DNA of 60,313 nt, from positions 1 through 60,313 of IMG/VR virus record IMGVR_UViG_3300028571_001115; one strand, written 5' to 3'. This document shows, piece by piece, positions 32,874 to 40,289 of this stretch. This DNA comes from a virus. Below the pieces are notes generated by a model. That model worked only from the letters and a program-made list of their open reading frames with translations, was not told the origin of the DNA and made no database searches. Position 1 is the first letter of the stretch; every line of letters begins with the position of its first letter. Both the position numbers and the translations under genes were made by a program.

Positions 32874-32898
32874 AAAAAAAGAGGCAGCCGAAGCTGCC
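32874..32898 (-). terminator. Rho-independent terminator
   Basis: On the minus strand GGCAGC-TTCG-GCTGCC followed by TCTTTTTTT: a 6-bp stem with a stable UUCG loop and U tract. It ends transcription from the 33037-36187 genes before the next promoter. Confidence 0.85.
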
Positions 32899-33036
32899 CC
32901 TTAAGTACCCGCACAATCCAACCAGCGTCCCCTGACAGGTCATGTGTGATCGTCAGGTACGCCATGTTTTTTGGCTTTGCAAGTATTTTTTTCTTGACAA
33001 CGAACAATTCACAAGAATATCAGCTGTCAGTTGCAT

Positions 33037-33228
33037 TTATGATACAGTATAGATCGGTTTCTGATTTATGCGAAGTCTTCTCTCTACTATCCAGTTGTAA
33101 ACGAATGCTTCGTTAATGTATGGTCCCAAGCCCGCCAGCTCTTGCGCAATCTGATCTGTGCGGTATCTACCGGTCTCCCATCTGCGCCTGATCTCCAGGT
33201 CGATGAGGCGAGCCTCCCCTAGTGTCAT
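33037..33228 (-). CDS. Hypothetical small protein
   Basis: A 63-aa protein, ATG overlapping the preceding stop (ATGA). EIRRRWETGRYRTDQIAQEL and FVYNWIVERRLRI suggest a small DNA-binding helical fold. It is the last gene before the terminator. Confidence 0.5.
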   Translation of the reverse strand: MTLGEARLIDLEIRRRWETGRYRTDQIAQELAGLGPYINEAFVYNWIVERRLRINQKPIYTVS

Positions 33229-33605
33229 GGGCGCTTCTCGGGGAGTAGCCACTTGCCGTTCTTATCGATGGTGATCCCAGCCTTCGTCAGCGACCCGCTT
33301 GGCAACTTGCTGCCTGGGCGTCCCTTGCGGCGCTTTGGCTTTGCCGGTGACTTAGGCTTGGCGACAACGATCATAGGAAGGGGGCGCGGATCTCTTGGCT
33401 GGCGGTCCAAGTAATCGAAGAAGCGTTCCTTAGCTAAATGAGACACTCCCACAGTATTGAACTTGACCCTGTTAGACCTCAGCAGGGCGAACCACACATC
33501 TGCTGGCATGACCCGAATAATGTCGTTGCTGAGCCGGTCGACGATCTGAGGCACATTCATCCCCTGATCGAATAACCTTGGCGCTTTGTTGCATATGCTG
33601 CACAT
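33225..33605 (-). CDS. Hypothetical basic protein
   Basis: A 126-aa protein with CSIC at the N-terminus, a helical first half (VPQIVDRLSNDIIRVMPADV) and a Lys/Arg/Pro-rich middle (KPKSPAKPKRRKGRPGSKL) suggestive of nucleic-acid binding. An operator-like site lies 13 bp upstream. Unrecognised. Confidence 0.5.
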   Translation of the reverse strand: MCSICNKAPRLFDQGMNVPQIVDRLSNDIIRVMPADVWFALLRSNRVKFNTVGVSHLAKERFFDYLDRQPRDPRPLPMIVVAKPKSPAKPKRRKGRPGSKLPSGSLTKAGITIDKNGKWLLPEKRP

Positions 33606-33618
33606 GATTATACTCCTT

Positions 33619-33635
33619 GTACGCTATTGGTTGAC
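33619..33635. promoter_or_regulatory. Operator-like inverted repeat
   Basis: GTACGCTATTGGTTGAC, directly 5' of the AAGGAG ribosome-binding site of the minus-strand gene at 33605. Same arrangement as before the capsid gene. Confidence 0.5.
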
Positions 33636-33641
33636 GTGTGG

Positions 33642-33878
33642 TTAAGGCTCATCCTCTACCAGGGTCACGCCGAGCTTGGCGGCGTGGGCGATCAGGTTGT
33701 CCTGGCAGTTAGCAGATCGGGCACGTCTCCAGGCTGCCGACAGCTGGCGCTTGATGGTCAGCCGCTCCTCACGCGTCTTTGGCCCGGCAACCAGCAGGCG
33801 GCAGGCGTCCTCGACGAGGCGCAGCGAGGTCTGTCGCATCATCCGGTAGTCGGGCTCAATTCTGCGGATCTCGATCAT
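33642..33878 (-). CDS. Hypothetical small helical protein
   Basis: A 78-aa basic helical protein (LRLVEDACRLLVAGPKTREE; QLSAAWRRARSANCQ). ATG overlaps the preceding stop. Unrecognised. Confidence 0.5.
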   Translation of the reverse strand: MIEIRRIEPDYRMMRQTSLRLVEDACRLLVAGPKTREERLTIKRQLSAAWRRARSANCQDNLIAHAAKLGVTLVEDEP

Positions 33879-34405
33879 GACTTACTCCTCTTCTTGCGCC
33901 CCACCATCTGATGGTGCACGGCCTCGCTTTGCGTTAGCTGGGCAGGAAGGGGTGGGCTCACTGCTGCACCTGAATAATCGGCAAGGCGGCTATAGCGGCC
34001 TAAGCCCTCGCCTTTGCCACGCAGCTGGAAGTGTCCCACGTCTTCCCAGAACTCGGTGTTGGGATGCTTGACCACGTAGGCGAGGCGCGGGCCAAAGTAG
34101 ACGGCGCAGGCCTGGGAATGCTTGCACTCGACAACCACCGTGTACGCGCTCGTAAATGCCTGCCCTGCGATGCCGCCATGCCCGCACGCGGTGTTACTCC
34201 AACCCTGCTGGAACACGGTCACGTTGACCTCGTAGAACTCGGGGCGGCGCTTGGTGATGTTGTCTTGGTCACGCACCTTGCGGGCGTTGAGGGATGCGGC
34301 TGTTTCGTCAACCCAGGTGTGGGTCACGTGATCGAACTCAGGCAGCGCCACGCAGCAGGCGTGATGCAGGGCGTAGGCCAAAGTGCTGACTGGGTCGCCG
34401 CTCAT
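33875..34405 (-). CDS. Hypothetical protein
   Basis: A 176-aa protein containing several His/Cys (HHACCVALPEFDHVTHTW) and a beta-type centre (FYEVNVTVFQQGW, TVVVECKHSQACAVYFG). Ends in a Lys/Arg cluster. No family recognised; ATGA overlaps on both sides. Confidence 0.5.
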   Translation of the reverse strand: MSGDPVSTLAYALHHACCVALPEFDHVTHTWVDETAASLNARKVRDQDNITKRRPEFYEVNVTVFQQGWSNTACGHGGIAGQAFTSAYTVVVECKHSQACAVYFGPRLAYVVKHPNTEFWEDVGHFQLRGKGEGLGRYSRLADYSGAAVSPPLPAQLTQSEAVHHQMVGRKKRSKS

Positions 34406-34569
34406 GTATTCTCCTCGATCTTAGATGCGCGCTGGATCGCCACGCGGGCTGTCTTGATGCTGATGCCGAAGCGCTCGCTGATCGTGGAGGTACCCAGGCC
34501 GGAGCGGTAAAGCTTCAGCACCTTCAGGTCTCGCTCGCGGCACGCCCTTTCTTTCTCGTCTTGCGTCAC
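34402..34569 (-). CDS. Small HTH protein, GTG start
   Basis: A 55-aa protein with a CAGGAG ribosome-binding site before the GTG. It encodes a resolvase-like helix-turn-helix: RDLKVLKLYRSGLGTSTISE then RFGISIKTARVAIQRA. Its TGA overlaps the next ATG. It probably binds DNA as a small regulator; an operator lies 12 bp upstream. Confidence 0.6.
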   Translation of the reverse strand: MTQDEKERACRERDLKVLKLYRSGLGTSTISERFGISIKTARVAIQRASKIEENT

Positions 34570-34580
34570 ATGCGGCTCCT

Positions 34581-34597
34581 GTCAATTGTCAGTTGAC
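34581..34597. promoter_or_regulatory. Operator-like inverted repeat
   Basis: GTCAATTGTCAGTTGAC, with one mismatch, placed 12 bp upstream of the GTG at 34569 and covering the stop region of 34582-34800. TTGACA is present, but a 17-bp spacer would put the -10 (AAGACG) inside the gene, so it fits the within-operon class. Confidence 0.6.
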
Positions 34598-34800
34598 AAA
34601 CGGTCAAAAAGGTCGAGCGTGTCAGGATCTCGTCCTGGGCGCGGATTTGGCTGGATGTCTCGTGTCAGCTTGTTCAGCTCATGCGGGCTGATCTTGAACT
34701 TCTGGGCAATCCACCAGCGCGGCACGCGAGCCTCCCTGACGTGCAGGCGGATCTGGGCGACCTCGTCGTCGGTCAGTTTTGCGGATGGGATGCGCTTCAT
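34582..34800 (-). CDS. Small HTH-like protein
   Basis: A 72-aa protein with an HTH pattern: LTDDEVAQIRLHVREARVP then WWIAQKFKISPHELNKLTRD. C-terminus acidic. DNA target unknown. Confidence 0.5.
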   Translation of the reverse strand: MKRIPSAKLTDDEVAQIRLHVREARVPRWWIAQKFKISPHELNKLTRDIQPNPRPGRDPDTLDLFDRLSTDN

Positions 34801-35036
34801 TAGAACGGCACCTCCCCCTCAACGGTATAGCTGGTCGCGGCCACATAGCCGAAGTGATGCAGGGGGGCGTAGGTGAAAGCCCAGTCACAGCAAGTGGCAT
34901 AGGCCGCATCGGCTGGATCATCACCCTCCTCAATCCGCGCGTCGTAGTGAGCAAGAACAGCCTCGTAGCCGCCATCATGCACACCATCTATACCAACTGC
35001 GCGCTCAAGCTCGCGGCGGTAAACATCAGCCAGCAT
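34800..35036 (-). CDS. Hypothetical protein
   Basis: A 78-aa acidic protein (RRELERAVGIDGVHDGGYEA; CCDWAFTYAPLHHFGYVAA). A GTG three codons upstream is an alternative start. Unrecognised. Confidence 0.45.
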   Translation of the reverse strand: MLADVYRRELERAVGIDGVHDGGYEAVLAHYDARIEEGDDPADAAYATCCDWAFTYAPLHHFGYVAATSYTVEGEVPF

Positions 35037-35280
35037 CGATGTCACCCTTCATGGACTGCTCAAGCGCAAGCAGTTCGTCCCTCAGTCTCTGCATGCGGGT
35101 GACTCGGCGAACTTTGTCGTGACGTTTGCGGGCGGCACCGAGCAGGGCCATGAGTGCGTCGACCTCCTCGTCCACAAGCTCAAAGTGCTGATTAAGCGCG
35201 GAGTCGTAGAGCAAGATAGTGGCATGGGTGGTAGCGGTATCGCGGTTCATTTGGATGTGGATATGGGTGAAGTCAGTCAC
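35026..35280 (-). CDS. Hypothetical protein, GTG start
   Basis: An 84-aa protein whose GTG overlaps the DUF1064 stop. It begins with a beta hairpin (HIHIQMNRDTATTHATILLY) followed by helices (LMALLGAARKRHDKVRRV). Unknown. Confidence 0.5.
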   Translation of the reverse strand: MTDFTHIHIQMNRDTATTHATILLYDSALNQHFELVDEEVDALMALLGAARKRHDKVRRVTRMQRLRDELLALEQSMKGDIDAG

Positions 35281-35693
35281 AGGATCTCCGTAATGGTCAG
35301 GCCCGCATAGAGGGCTTCAAATAGCTTCTTCTTCACGCGATACGCCGGGTTCTTGCGGGTGGCCGGGCTCTTCACGTCTTCGATGATGACCTGACCCGTG
35401 TGGGTCTGATATCTGAAATCTGGCTTAATGGCAGCGACCTTGACTCCGTTGACGACGAGTTTATAGGTGACCTGCCTCTCCAGGCTCTTGATCTCGCCGG
35501 TCGCTTCCATAAGCTGCAGATCGCGCCAGCGCTTGGCCTCCCGCTTGCTGTCGATGACGATGTCGTCCCCATCGGCCTGGGGGATCACGACCTTGGTGTT
35601 CTTGTACTTGCCCGGCTTGCGGTTCGCCTTTGCCTTAAGATCGGCGATGATGCGACGGCCTTCAGGGCTTTTGACGGGTACGGTTTTGATCAT
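35277..35693 (-). CDS. DUF1064 predicted endonuclease
   Basis: A 138-aa protein matching DUF1064: KYKNTKVVIP, DSKREAKRWRDLQLMEATGE (the conserved SKxEA), FRYQTHTGQVIIEDVKS (the Asp/Glu-x-Lys of a PD-(D/E)xK fold), and KKKLFEALYAGLTITEI. The family is a predicted phage Holliday-junction-type or VRR-NUC-like nuclease. Here E and K of the catalytic segment are present. It overlaps the methyltransferase gene by ATGA, a recombination/modification pairing. Confidence 0.75.
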   Translation of the reverse strand: MIKTVPVKSPEGRRIIADLKAKANRKPGKYKNTKVVIPQADGDDIVIDSKREAKRWRDLQLMEATGEIKSLERQVTYKLVVNGVKVAAIKPDFRYQTHTGQVIIEDVKSPATRKNPAYRVKKKLFEALYAGLTITEIL

Positions 35694-36187
35694 GCTGCGA
35701 CCCTCTGGCTGCGGTCCCAGAACATTCCCAACTCTGACCGGCGCAGCGCATTAATTGATGGTTGACCCATGCCAACAAGCACAATGCCGTGGCCGGGCGA
35801 AGTGCCGACCGTTCCGTCGGGCCGGATAAACTTGGTCTTGCCGCGTGACCACAAAAGCGCCTCAGCGCGGTGCATATGATCATGCCACCATGCCGAGCTA
35901 GTGTATGAGCGGACGATTGCAATGCCGTTGCCGTGATCGAAAAATTTGGTCAGCCACGGGATGTGGCCATTGCGTCCACCAAACGGTGGGTTCATGAACA
36001 CAAGACCGCTCCAAGGCTGAGCGAGGCCATCATCGATCTTGGTGTAACAACGAACCGCAGGCACGTTGCACAAGTGAAGGCCAGGGGAGCACGGGTCGAG
36101 GTCGAAGGTCAACTTGAGACCGTCGAAGATCTCTCGCGGCGTATACCACTCGTCGCTTTCGCCAATGCTGTTTTCGTGCTCAGCCAT
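35690..36187 (-). CDS. dam: DNA N6-adenine methyltransferase, phage Dam type
   Basis: A 165-aa protein; the ATG at 36187 has a GAGGGA ribosome-binding site. Motifs: DEWYTPREIFDGL near the N-terminus, FDLDPCSP, and the catalytic NPPF (MNPPFGG, motif IV). That fits the small phage DNA N-6-adenine-methyltransferase family. It would methylate adenine in phage or host DNA, protecting from restriction or altering methylation-sensitive regulation. Adjacent to the DUF1064 nuclease. Confidence 0.85.
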   Translation of the reverse strand: MAEHENSIGESDEWYTPREIFDGLKLTFDLDPCSPGLHLCNVPAVRCYTKIDDGLAQPWSGLVFMNPPFGGRNGHIPWLTKFFDHGNGIAIVRSYTSSAWWHDHMHRAEALLWSRGKTKFIRPDGTVGTSPGHGIVLVGMGQPSINALRRSELGMFWDRSQRVAA

Positions 36188-36212
36188 GCGTCCCTCATCT
36201 GGTCTCTCGCAC

Positions 36213-36253
36213 ACCCTTGCTGATTTGCATGCTATTGTCAACTAGCGGTGGAC
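36213..36253 (-). promoter_or_regulatory. Operator-covered promoter for the methyltransferase transcript
   Basis: TTGACA (36236-36241) on the minus strand; the 17-bp-spaced -10 (AAGGGT, 36213-36218) is weak. Operator GTCAACTAGCGGTGGAC (36237-36253) overlaps the -35. Start codon lies about 20 nt past the predicted start of transcription. Confidence 0.55.
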
Positions 36254-36258
36254 ACATT

Positions 36259-37512
36259 TTATCGGCAAGCGTACACGCCCGTCACATAGGCCAGAGTGGC
36301 ATGTGCAATCTGCCGCTCGTCGGTCAGCCGGATCTGCTCTAGGTCGATCTGGGCCAGGGCCTCAACGGCATCCAGGTAGGCGCGGGCGTCACGCTTGCCT
36401 GCCTTGTAGGCTGCCTCGGTTGCGGTCAGCACCTGGGCAGCGATCGCCCGGCGCTTCCCCAGCAGGGCAACCTGACCGGTCCCAAGCTGGATGGTTGTCC
36501 ATGCAATAGATGCTTGACCGGCAACCTCGTCCTCGCTCGCGCTGGAGCGGTATGTCGCAGCAGACGCTGCCGCCCGGCGGCTCTCCAGATCGGCCTGCGG
36601 CTCGGCACCCCATGGCAGTGGCACCCGAGCCGTCACCTTGCCATAAGCCTCCTCAGCCTCGTACGTTCTGGCATATTGTACGCTATGCTTGACGCCCACC
36701 TGAAGTGCAACCTCCGGCAGCCTGGGCCTGGAGCGCTGCGCCAGCTGGATCGCTGCCGTATCTTTAGCCAGCCGTGCCTGCCTCAGCTGCGGTGCATGGG
36801 CCAAGACGGCAGCCCTGCACTCCTCCAGGCTGGCACAGGCAGGGGGCACTGGCTGGCTGATGACCTTACGGGCAGCGCTTACAGCTCCACCCCACAAAGC
36901 CAAGCGGCGATGCTCGGCCAAGGCCGCCCGCTGCTGCGTGTCGCCCTCTGCCAGCAGCCAGCGAGACAGCCGGTCCCGCACATCCAGCAGGTCGACCTCC
37001 GGCACGTCCTTGGCCTTCACCCGCTTGCTGACATCTGCCATGACCCGCTTCAGCTGGCGCTGAGTCTCTCCTGTAACCTTGAGCCGGTCATTTGTTGACT
37101 GAGCCTCGATCGCAATGGCGCGGGTTTCACGTGAAATTGATCCGCAGACATCATCCAGCGCAGCTGATCGTTGTGCAATCGTTGCGTCGGCAACCCTAAG
37201 TTCGTCGATCAGCAACTGGTCCTTGATGATGGGCTGCGTCAACCTGACCTCGGCACTCCATGGCCCTGGTGCACGGTCACGGATGGAAGGATCAGGCACC
37301 CCATTGATGGTGTCGCGTGTCCAGGCGGGTCCGATCTCGCCGGTCGCCTCCACGGTTGGCATCCAGTTCGCGATCACCCGGCGGCGTTGCGCGACCGCCT
37401 GAGCGAGGTCAGCCTTGGCTGCCATCACCCGGGGGTGATCGGAAACCTCGGGAGCCCAGCAGGGGGTTACTGTAATGCTATAACATATCATAGCGAGCAG
37501 CAGGCGTTTCAT
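36259..37512 (-). CDS. TolC-family outer membrane channel protein
   Basis: A 417-aa protein with a signal peptide (about residues 1-19). TolC architecture follows: two similar halves, each a long pair of helices with Ala/Gln/Arg periodicity (ADLAQAVAQRRRVIANWMPT; AAYKAGKRDARAYLDAVEAL) and strands between them. TolC trimers span the outer membrane and periplasm and dock on HlyD-type adaptors. The neighbour upstream is exactly such an adaptor fusion, 7 bp away. TolC genes are very rare in phages. A GTGAGGGA ribosome-binding site precedes the start. Confidence 0.75.
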   Translation of the reverse strand: MKRLLLAMICYSITVTPCWAPEVSDHPRVMAAKADLAQAVAQRRRVIANWMPTVEATGEIGPAWTRDTINGVPDPSIRDRAPGPWSAEVRLTQPIIKDQLLIDELRVADATIAQRSAALDDVCGSISRETRAIAIEAQSTNDRLKVTGETQRQLKRVMADVSKRVKAKDVPEVDLLDVRDRLSRWLLAEGDTQQRAALAEHRRLALWGGAVSAARKVISQPVPPACASLEECRAAVLAHAPQLRQARLAKDTAAIQLAQRSRPRLPEVALQVGVKHSVQYARTYEAEEAYGKVTARVPLPWGAEPQADLESRRAAASAATYRSSASEDEVAGQASIAWTTIQLGTGQVALLGKRRAIAAQVLTATEAAYKAGKRDARAYLDAVEALAQIDLEQIRLTDERQIAHATLAYVTGVYACR

Positions 37513-37519
37513 GGATCCC

Positions 37520-39154
37520 TCACCTTATTGCCCGGCGAACCGAGCTTGTTACGATTGACGACAGCCATCCCGCCGCTGTCTGCGGTTGGCCGATGATCGT
37601 CACCTCGACCTCAGTGCCGAGCGCGATGGGCTCGGATGGCGTCAGCACGACGCGGAACGCCCCGTCGTCATACCGGTCAGATGATACCGTGCGGACCTGG
37701 GCGCGTATGGCGCGCCCGAAACGCACGAAGCTGGTCTTGATGCGCACCTCGGCCTGGGTGTCAGCCGCAACTGATGCACGGTCGACAGGATCCAGCTTGG
37801 CCTCGATGATGGGGTCGCTATCTGGCACCACGGTCAGCAGTGCGTCGCCGATGGCAACCGGTGTCCCAGGTGGGCCTGCCTCGATCTGCTGCACGCGCCC
37901 ATTCCTCGGGGCCGCAATCACGGTCCCGGTCAGTACGCGGTCAACCTCTGCTAGCCGCTCCTGCAGCTTCAGGATAGTGGATCTGCGGGCGTAGCTGCGC
38001 TCCAGCCATTCGCGCTCCTCGGTCGACTGGTAGATCAAGGCTTCTGTTAGGTCTGATTGAGGGCGCAGGCCGCGCTTTACGAGGTCTTCGGTCGCGGTGA
38101 CGCGTGAAGACACAAGTTGCTGCGCCTTGGTGCGTGCTGATGTCGAGGCCTGGAGTGTAGTCTCCTCCAGTCGCGCCTGGGCGATGATACTTTCCCGCTG
38201 TTTTGTATAATCAGCCCCGTCCAGTGTCAGCAGAGTATCGCCGCGCGAGACGTGGTCCCCCTCCCGCACCAGGAGCGTGGACACGCGCGACGTTACGATC
38301 GACTTGATGGCGGCAGCGTGGCCGTCAGGGGACACCACGCCGGTCATGACGGTCGTCCCCGGCACCGGCACCGCCAGGGGCAGCACAACCAGCGCGCCGG
38401 TCGTGACGCAGCAGGCGGCGAGGCGGTTGCCATAGCGCGTGACGTCATCGGACGCAGGCACCGGCCCGGCCTTGAGCGTGTTGGCCGCCAGGATGAGCCG
38501 AAAGCTGTGTATTGCCGCCTTCGCAAGCTGAAGGTTGCGGAAAACAGCGAAAACCCGGCTACAGATGCTGGCCACCAGGAATGCAGCCGACAACAGCACA
38601 CCTGGCGACAGGATGCCCCAGATCGCCAGAAGCGCGGACAGCCCCATCGCCAGGACGGTAGCCCCGGCCACGAGCCCCTGAGAGGCGATTGACTGGCCGA
38701 GCTGTTGCGCGGCCCAGATGGCAACAACCAGCAGGGCGATGAGCAGCAGGAACGACCAGTGCGCGGCAACGAGGCCAGCGATCAATATCGGCGTCATGCA
38801 CAGACAAAGGAGGTCCCACGGCACGTTGGCCCGCACCGCAGTGTCGATGACGCGCAGAGCCTCCTGCTTGCTGTTGGGTGCTACGATGCTGCGCGCGACG
38901 GCCCAGCAGGCAGCGAGGTACTGGGTGGCACTATGGGCCAGGGCGACATTGACGCCCATCAGCAGGCACGCCAGGACGCCCAGCACGGCCACGGTCTCGA
39001 TGCTGCGGCTGGGGATGGCACGGTCGGCCAGGATCAGCGCGTAGACACTCGGCACGGCTGAGAGCACCAAAGCGCAGGCGGCAGCGAGTGCTGCAAACCA
39101 GAGTCGGGTCTTGAGATAATGATCCACCACGACGACAACCCACCCCAGTTTCAT
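37520..39154 (-). CDS. Fusion of a PrtD-like membrane domain and an HlyD-type adaptor, no ATPase
   Basis: A 544-aa protein. Residues 1-235 resemble the transmembrane domain of PrtD-type type I secretion ABC transporters: several hydrophobic helices and the string LADRAIPSRSIETVAVLGVL, close to the conserved DRVLPSRS region. The usual ATPase does not follow. Instead, residues about 245-540 are an HlyD/PrtE adaptor: one membrane anchor, a lipoyl-like strand (VREGDHVSRGDTLLTLDGAD), a coiled hairpin and a barrel (GTVIAAPRNGRVQQIEAG). No Walker A or signature motif is present. It likely pairs with the TolC-like protein; how it is energised is unknown. Confidence 0.7.
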   Translation of the reverse strand: MKLGWVVVVVDHYLKTRLWFAALAAACALVLSAVPSVYALILADRAIPSRSIETVAVLGVLACLLMGVNVALAHSATQYLAACWAVARSIVAPNSKQEALRVIDTAVRANVPWDLLCLCMTPILIAGLVAAHWSFLLLIALLVVAIWAAQQLGQSIASQGLVAGATVLAMGLSALLAIWGILSPGVLLSAAFLVASICSRVFAVFRNLQLAKAAIHSFRLILAANTLKAGPVPASDDVTRYGNRLAACCVTTGALVVLPLAVPVPGTTVMTGVVSPDGHAAAIKSIVTSRVSTLLVREGDHVSRGDTLLTLDGADYTKQRESIIAQARLEETTLQASTSARTKAQQLVSSRVTATEDLVKRGLRPQSDLTEALIYQSTEEREWLERSYARRSTILKLQERLAEVDRVLTGTVIAAPRNGRVQQIEAGPPGTPVAIGDALLTVVPDSDPIIEAKLDPVDRASVAADTQAEVRIKTSFVRFGRAIRAQVRTVSSDRYDDGAFRVVLTPSEPIALGTEVEVTIIGQPQTAAGWLSSIVTSSVRRAIR

Positions 39155-39194
39155 GAGGCAGGCTGATCAGCCCGCGTTTTCCCTGGTCTCTCGG

Positions 39195-39220
39195 TTGTGG
39201 TATTCGCGGGTGGCGTCAAG
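39195..39220 (-). promoter_or_regulatory. TTGACG-N7-CGAATACC element
   Basis: Minus strand: CTTGACG, 7 nt, CGAATACCACAACC, 40-60 bp upstream of the secretion-fusion gene. Candidate promoter for the TolC/HlyD pair. Confidence 0.4.
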
Positions 39221-39255
39221 TCGCCATCAAATCCCTTTTCAGTCTGGCGCTGATG

Positions 39256-39516
39256 TCATCGAAATCGGCTTGGGCTTTTTTTGAGTTTGTCGGTCGCATC
39301 ATCGAGCACCTTGTGTGGGTCGATAATGATCCAGCAAACGTAGGTATCGCGGTACTTCCCAACTCTAAGCTCGCGCTCCAACTCGGTCGGTAAAAAATAG
39401 ACATCCTTGTCAGCGAAGCGGCCAGCAAGCCACATGCCCTGATCTGTGGCTAGGTCGATCAGGGCCATGAACTTACGCCGGTCGGCGCTGCGGTTCCATT
39501 TGGGGTCGTCGCTCAT
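39256..39516 (-). CDS. Hypothetical protein, likely frameshifted at its 3' end
   Basis: An 86-aa frame with a strong AGGAGG ribosome-binding site. DRRKFMALIDLATDQGMWLA and VGKYRDTYVCWIIIDPHKVL are protein-like. It ends in a Ser/Arg-rich tail after an A7 run near 39281. With one A less, the frame would continue in 39216-39280 as KKAQADFDDISARLKRDLM, a natural-looking end. It is thus either a real short form or a homopolymer frameshift. Confidence 0.5.
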   Translation of the reverse strand: MSDDPKWNRSADRRKFMALIDLATDQGMWLAGRFADKDVYFLPTELERELRVGKYRDTYVCWIIIDPHKVLDDATDKLKKSPSRFR

Positions 39517-39675
39517 CACGACTTTACCTCCTTCGGCAGCTTGTAGGCTTGCAAGCCTACGTGGTTCCAGTTGGGGTCGTCTCGAAGGCCGTGCAGGATC
39601 GCGCCGTCGCTGGGCTCGCCACAGCCCCAGGGGCGAGCGTTGCACCAGTAGGTCTGGGCCAGGACCGACTTTCAT
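39516..39675 (-). pseudogene. Small gene with apparent +1 frameshift
   Basis: The ATG overlaps the preceding stop (ATGA), but only after an extra G near 39666 does the frame read sensibly: VLAQTYWCNARPWGCGE, then GAILHGLRDDPNWNHVGLQ and a stop overlapping the next gene. The two overlaps and the residue pattern suggest a gene of about 52 aa disrupted by one base. Confidence 0.35.
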
Positions 39676-39806
39676 TTGCGCCCGTGAGCCTTAGCGAACC
39701 GCGCTATGGCGGCAGCTTCGTCGTCAAATAGGGCGCGGGGCCGGTTCGCGCGTCGGCTGCCGACGACCCATCCGTCTTTCGTGCTCGGTGCTTGCTTGAT
39801 CGTCAT
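39672..39806 (-). CDS. Hypothetical 44-aa protein
   Basis: AAGGAGG ribosome-binding site before the ATG. Basic start (STKDGWVVGSRRANRPR) and a helical end (DDEAAAIARFAKAHGRK). Its stop overlaps the next ATG. Unrecognised. Confidence 0.5.
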   Translation of the reverse strand: MTIKQAPSTKDGWVVGSRRANRPRALFDDEAAAIARFAKAHGRK

Positions 39807-39854
39807 GCGGTCCTCCTTGGTGGTGGTGGCGGGGCGCTGAGCCCCGCCTGTTGG

Positions 39855-40103
39855 TCATTTCACTTCGGTGGATACTGATGTGATCTCAATCTCAAACCCA
39901 AACTTCTGAAAACGTGCAGCGCTGGTCTGAATGGTGCGCTCACTGGCGATACTCTCGCAAATCCAGTCTCGATAACGCTGGATTCTCTCGTCTGGCTTGC
40001 CCTTGACCCAGAGCGCATGGGTGTAGATCGGTTCTTTGTGCGCCTTGCTGGTGCGAGTCTTGGTGAGGCCGCTCTTGGTGGTCGTGGTGTACTTGACTGT
40101 CAT
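39855..40103 (-). CDS. Hypothetical small protein with its own promoter
   Basis: An 82-aa, Thr/Lys-rich protein: TTTTKSGLTKTRTSKAHKE then helix (ERIQRYRDWICESIASER) and FGFEIEITSVS. AGGGAG ribosome-binding site, and an operator-controlled promoter right upstream. Unknown function; probably a small DNA- or RNA-associated protein. Confidence 0.5.
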   Translation of the reverse strand: MTVKYTTTTKSGLTKTRTSKAHKEPIYTHALWVKGKPDERIQRYRDWICESIASERTIQTSAARFQKFGFEIEITSVSTEVK

Positions 40104-40130
40104 GGTATGTCTCCCTGCATTGATAATCAA

Positions 40131-40171
40131 AACATAGATCATCAATGCAGGGATGTCAACTGTCAGTTGAC
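40131..40171 (-). promoter_or_regulatory. Promoter with perfect operator
   Basis: TTGACA (40154-40159), 17 nt, TATGTT (40131-40136) on the minus strand. Operator GTCAACTGTCAGTTGAC (40155-40171) overlaps the -35. Transcription expected near 40124, start codon at 40103. Confidence 0.75.
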
Positions 40172-40180
40172 TTAAAGATC

Positions 40181-40211
40181 AAAAAAGTGGGCGGTTGCTT
40201 TCCACCGCCCG
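40181..40211 (-). terminator. Rho-independent terminator after the porin gene
   Basis: On the minus strand GGGCGGT, an 8-nt loop, ACCGCCC, then ACTTTTTT. It closes the porin transcript just before the promoter of 39855-40103. Confidence 0.85.
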
Positions 40212-40289
40212 AAGTCGCCCAAATTCCCGAACTCACAGAGCTGCCTCTATCAAGCCGGACGCCAGGGGAGGCGCTTCTCTTGCCGAGAA

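Noticed and set aside
39545-39562. Palindrome TAGGCTTGCAAGCCTA as a terminator or operator
   Set aside because: It lies inside a small coding frame, has no U tract, and does not match the operator.
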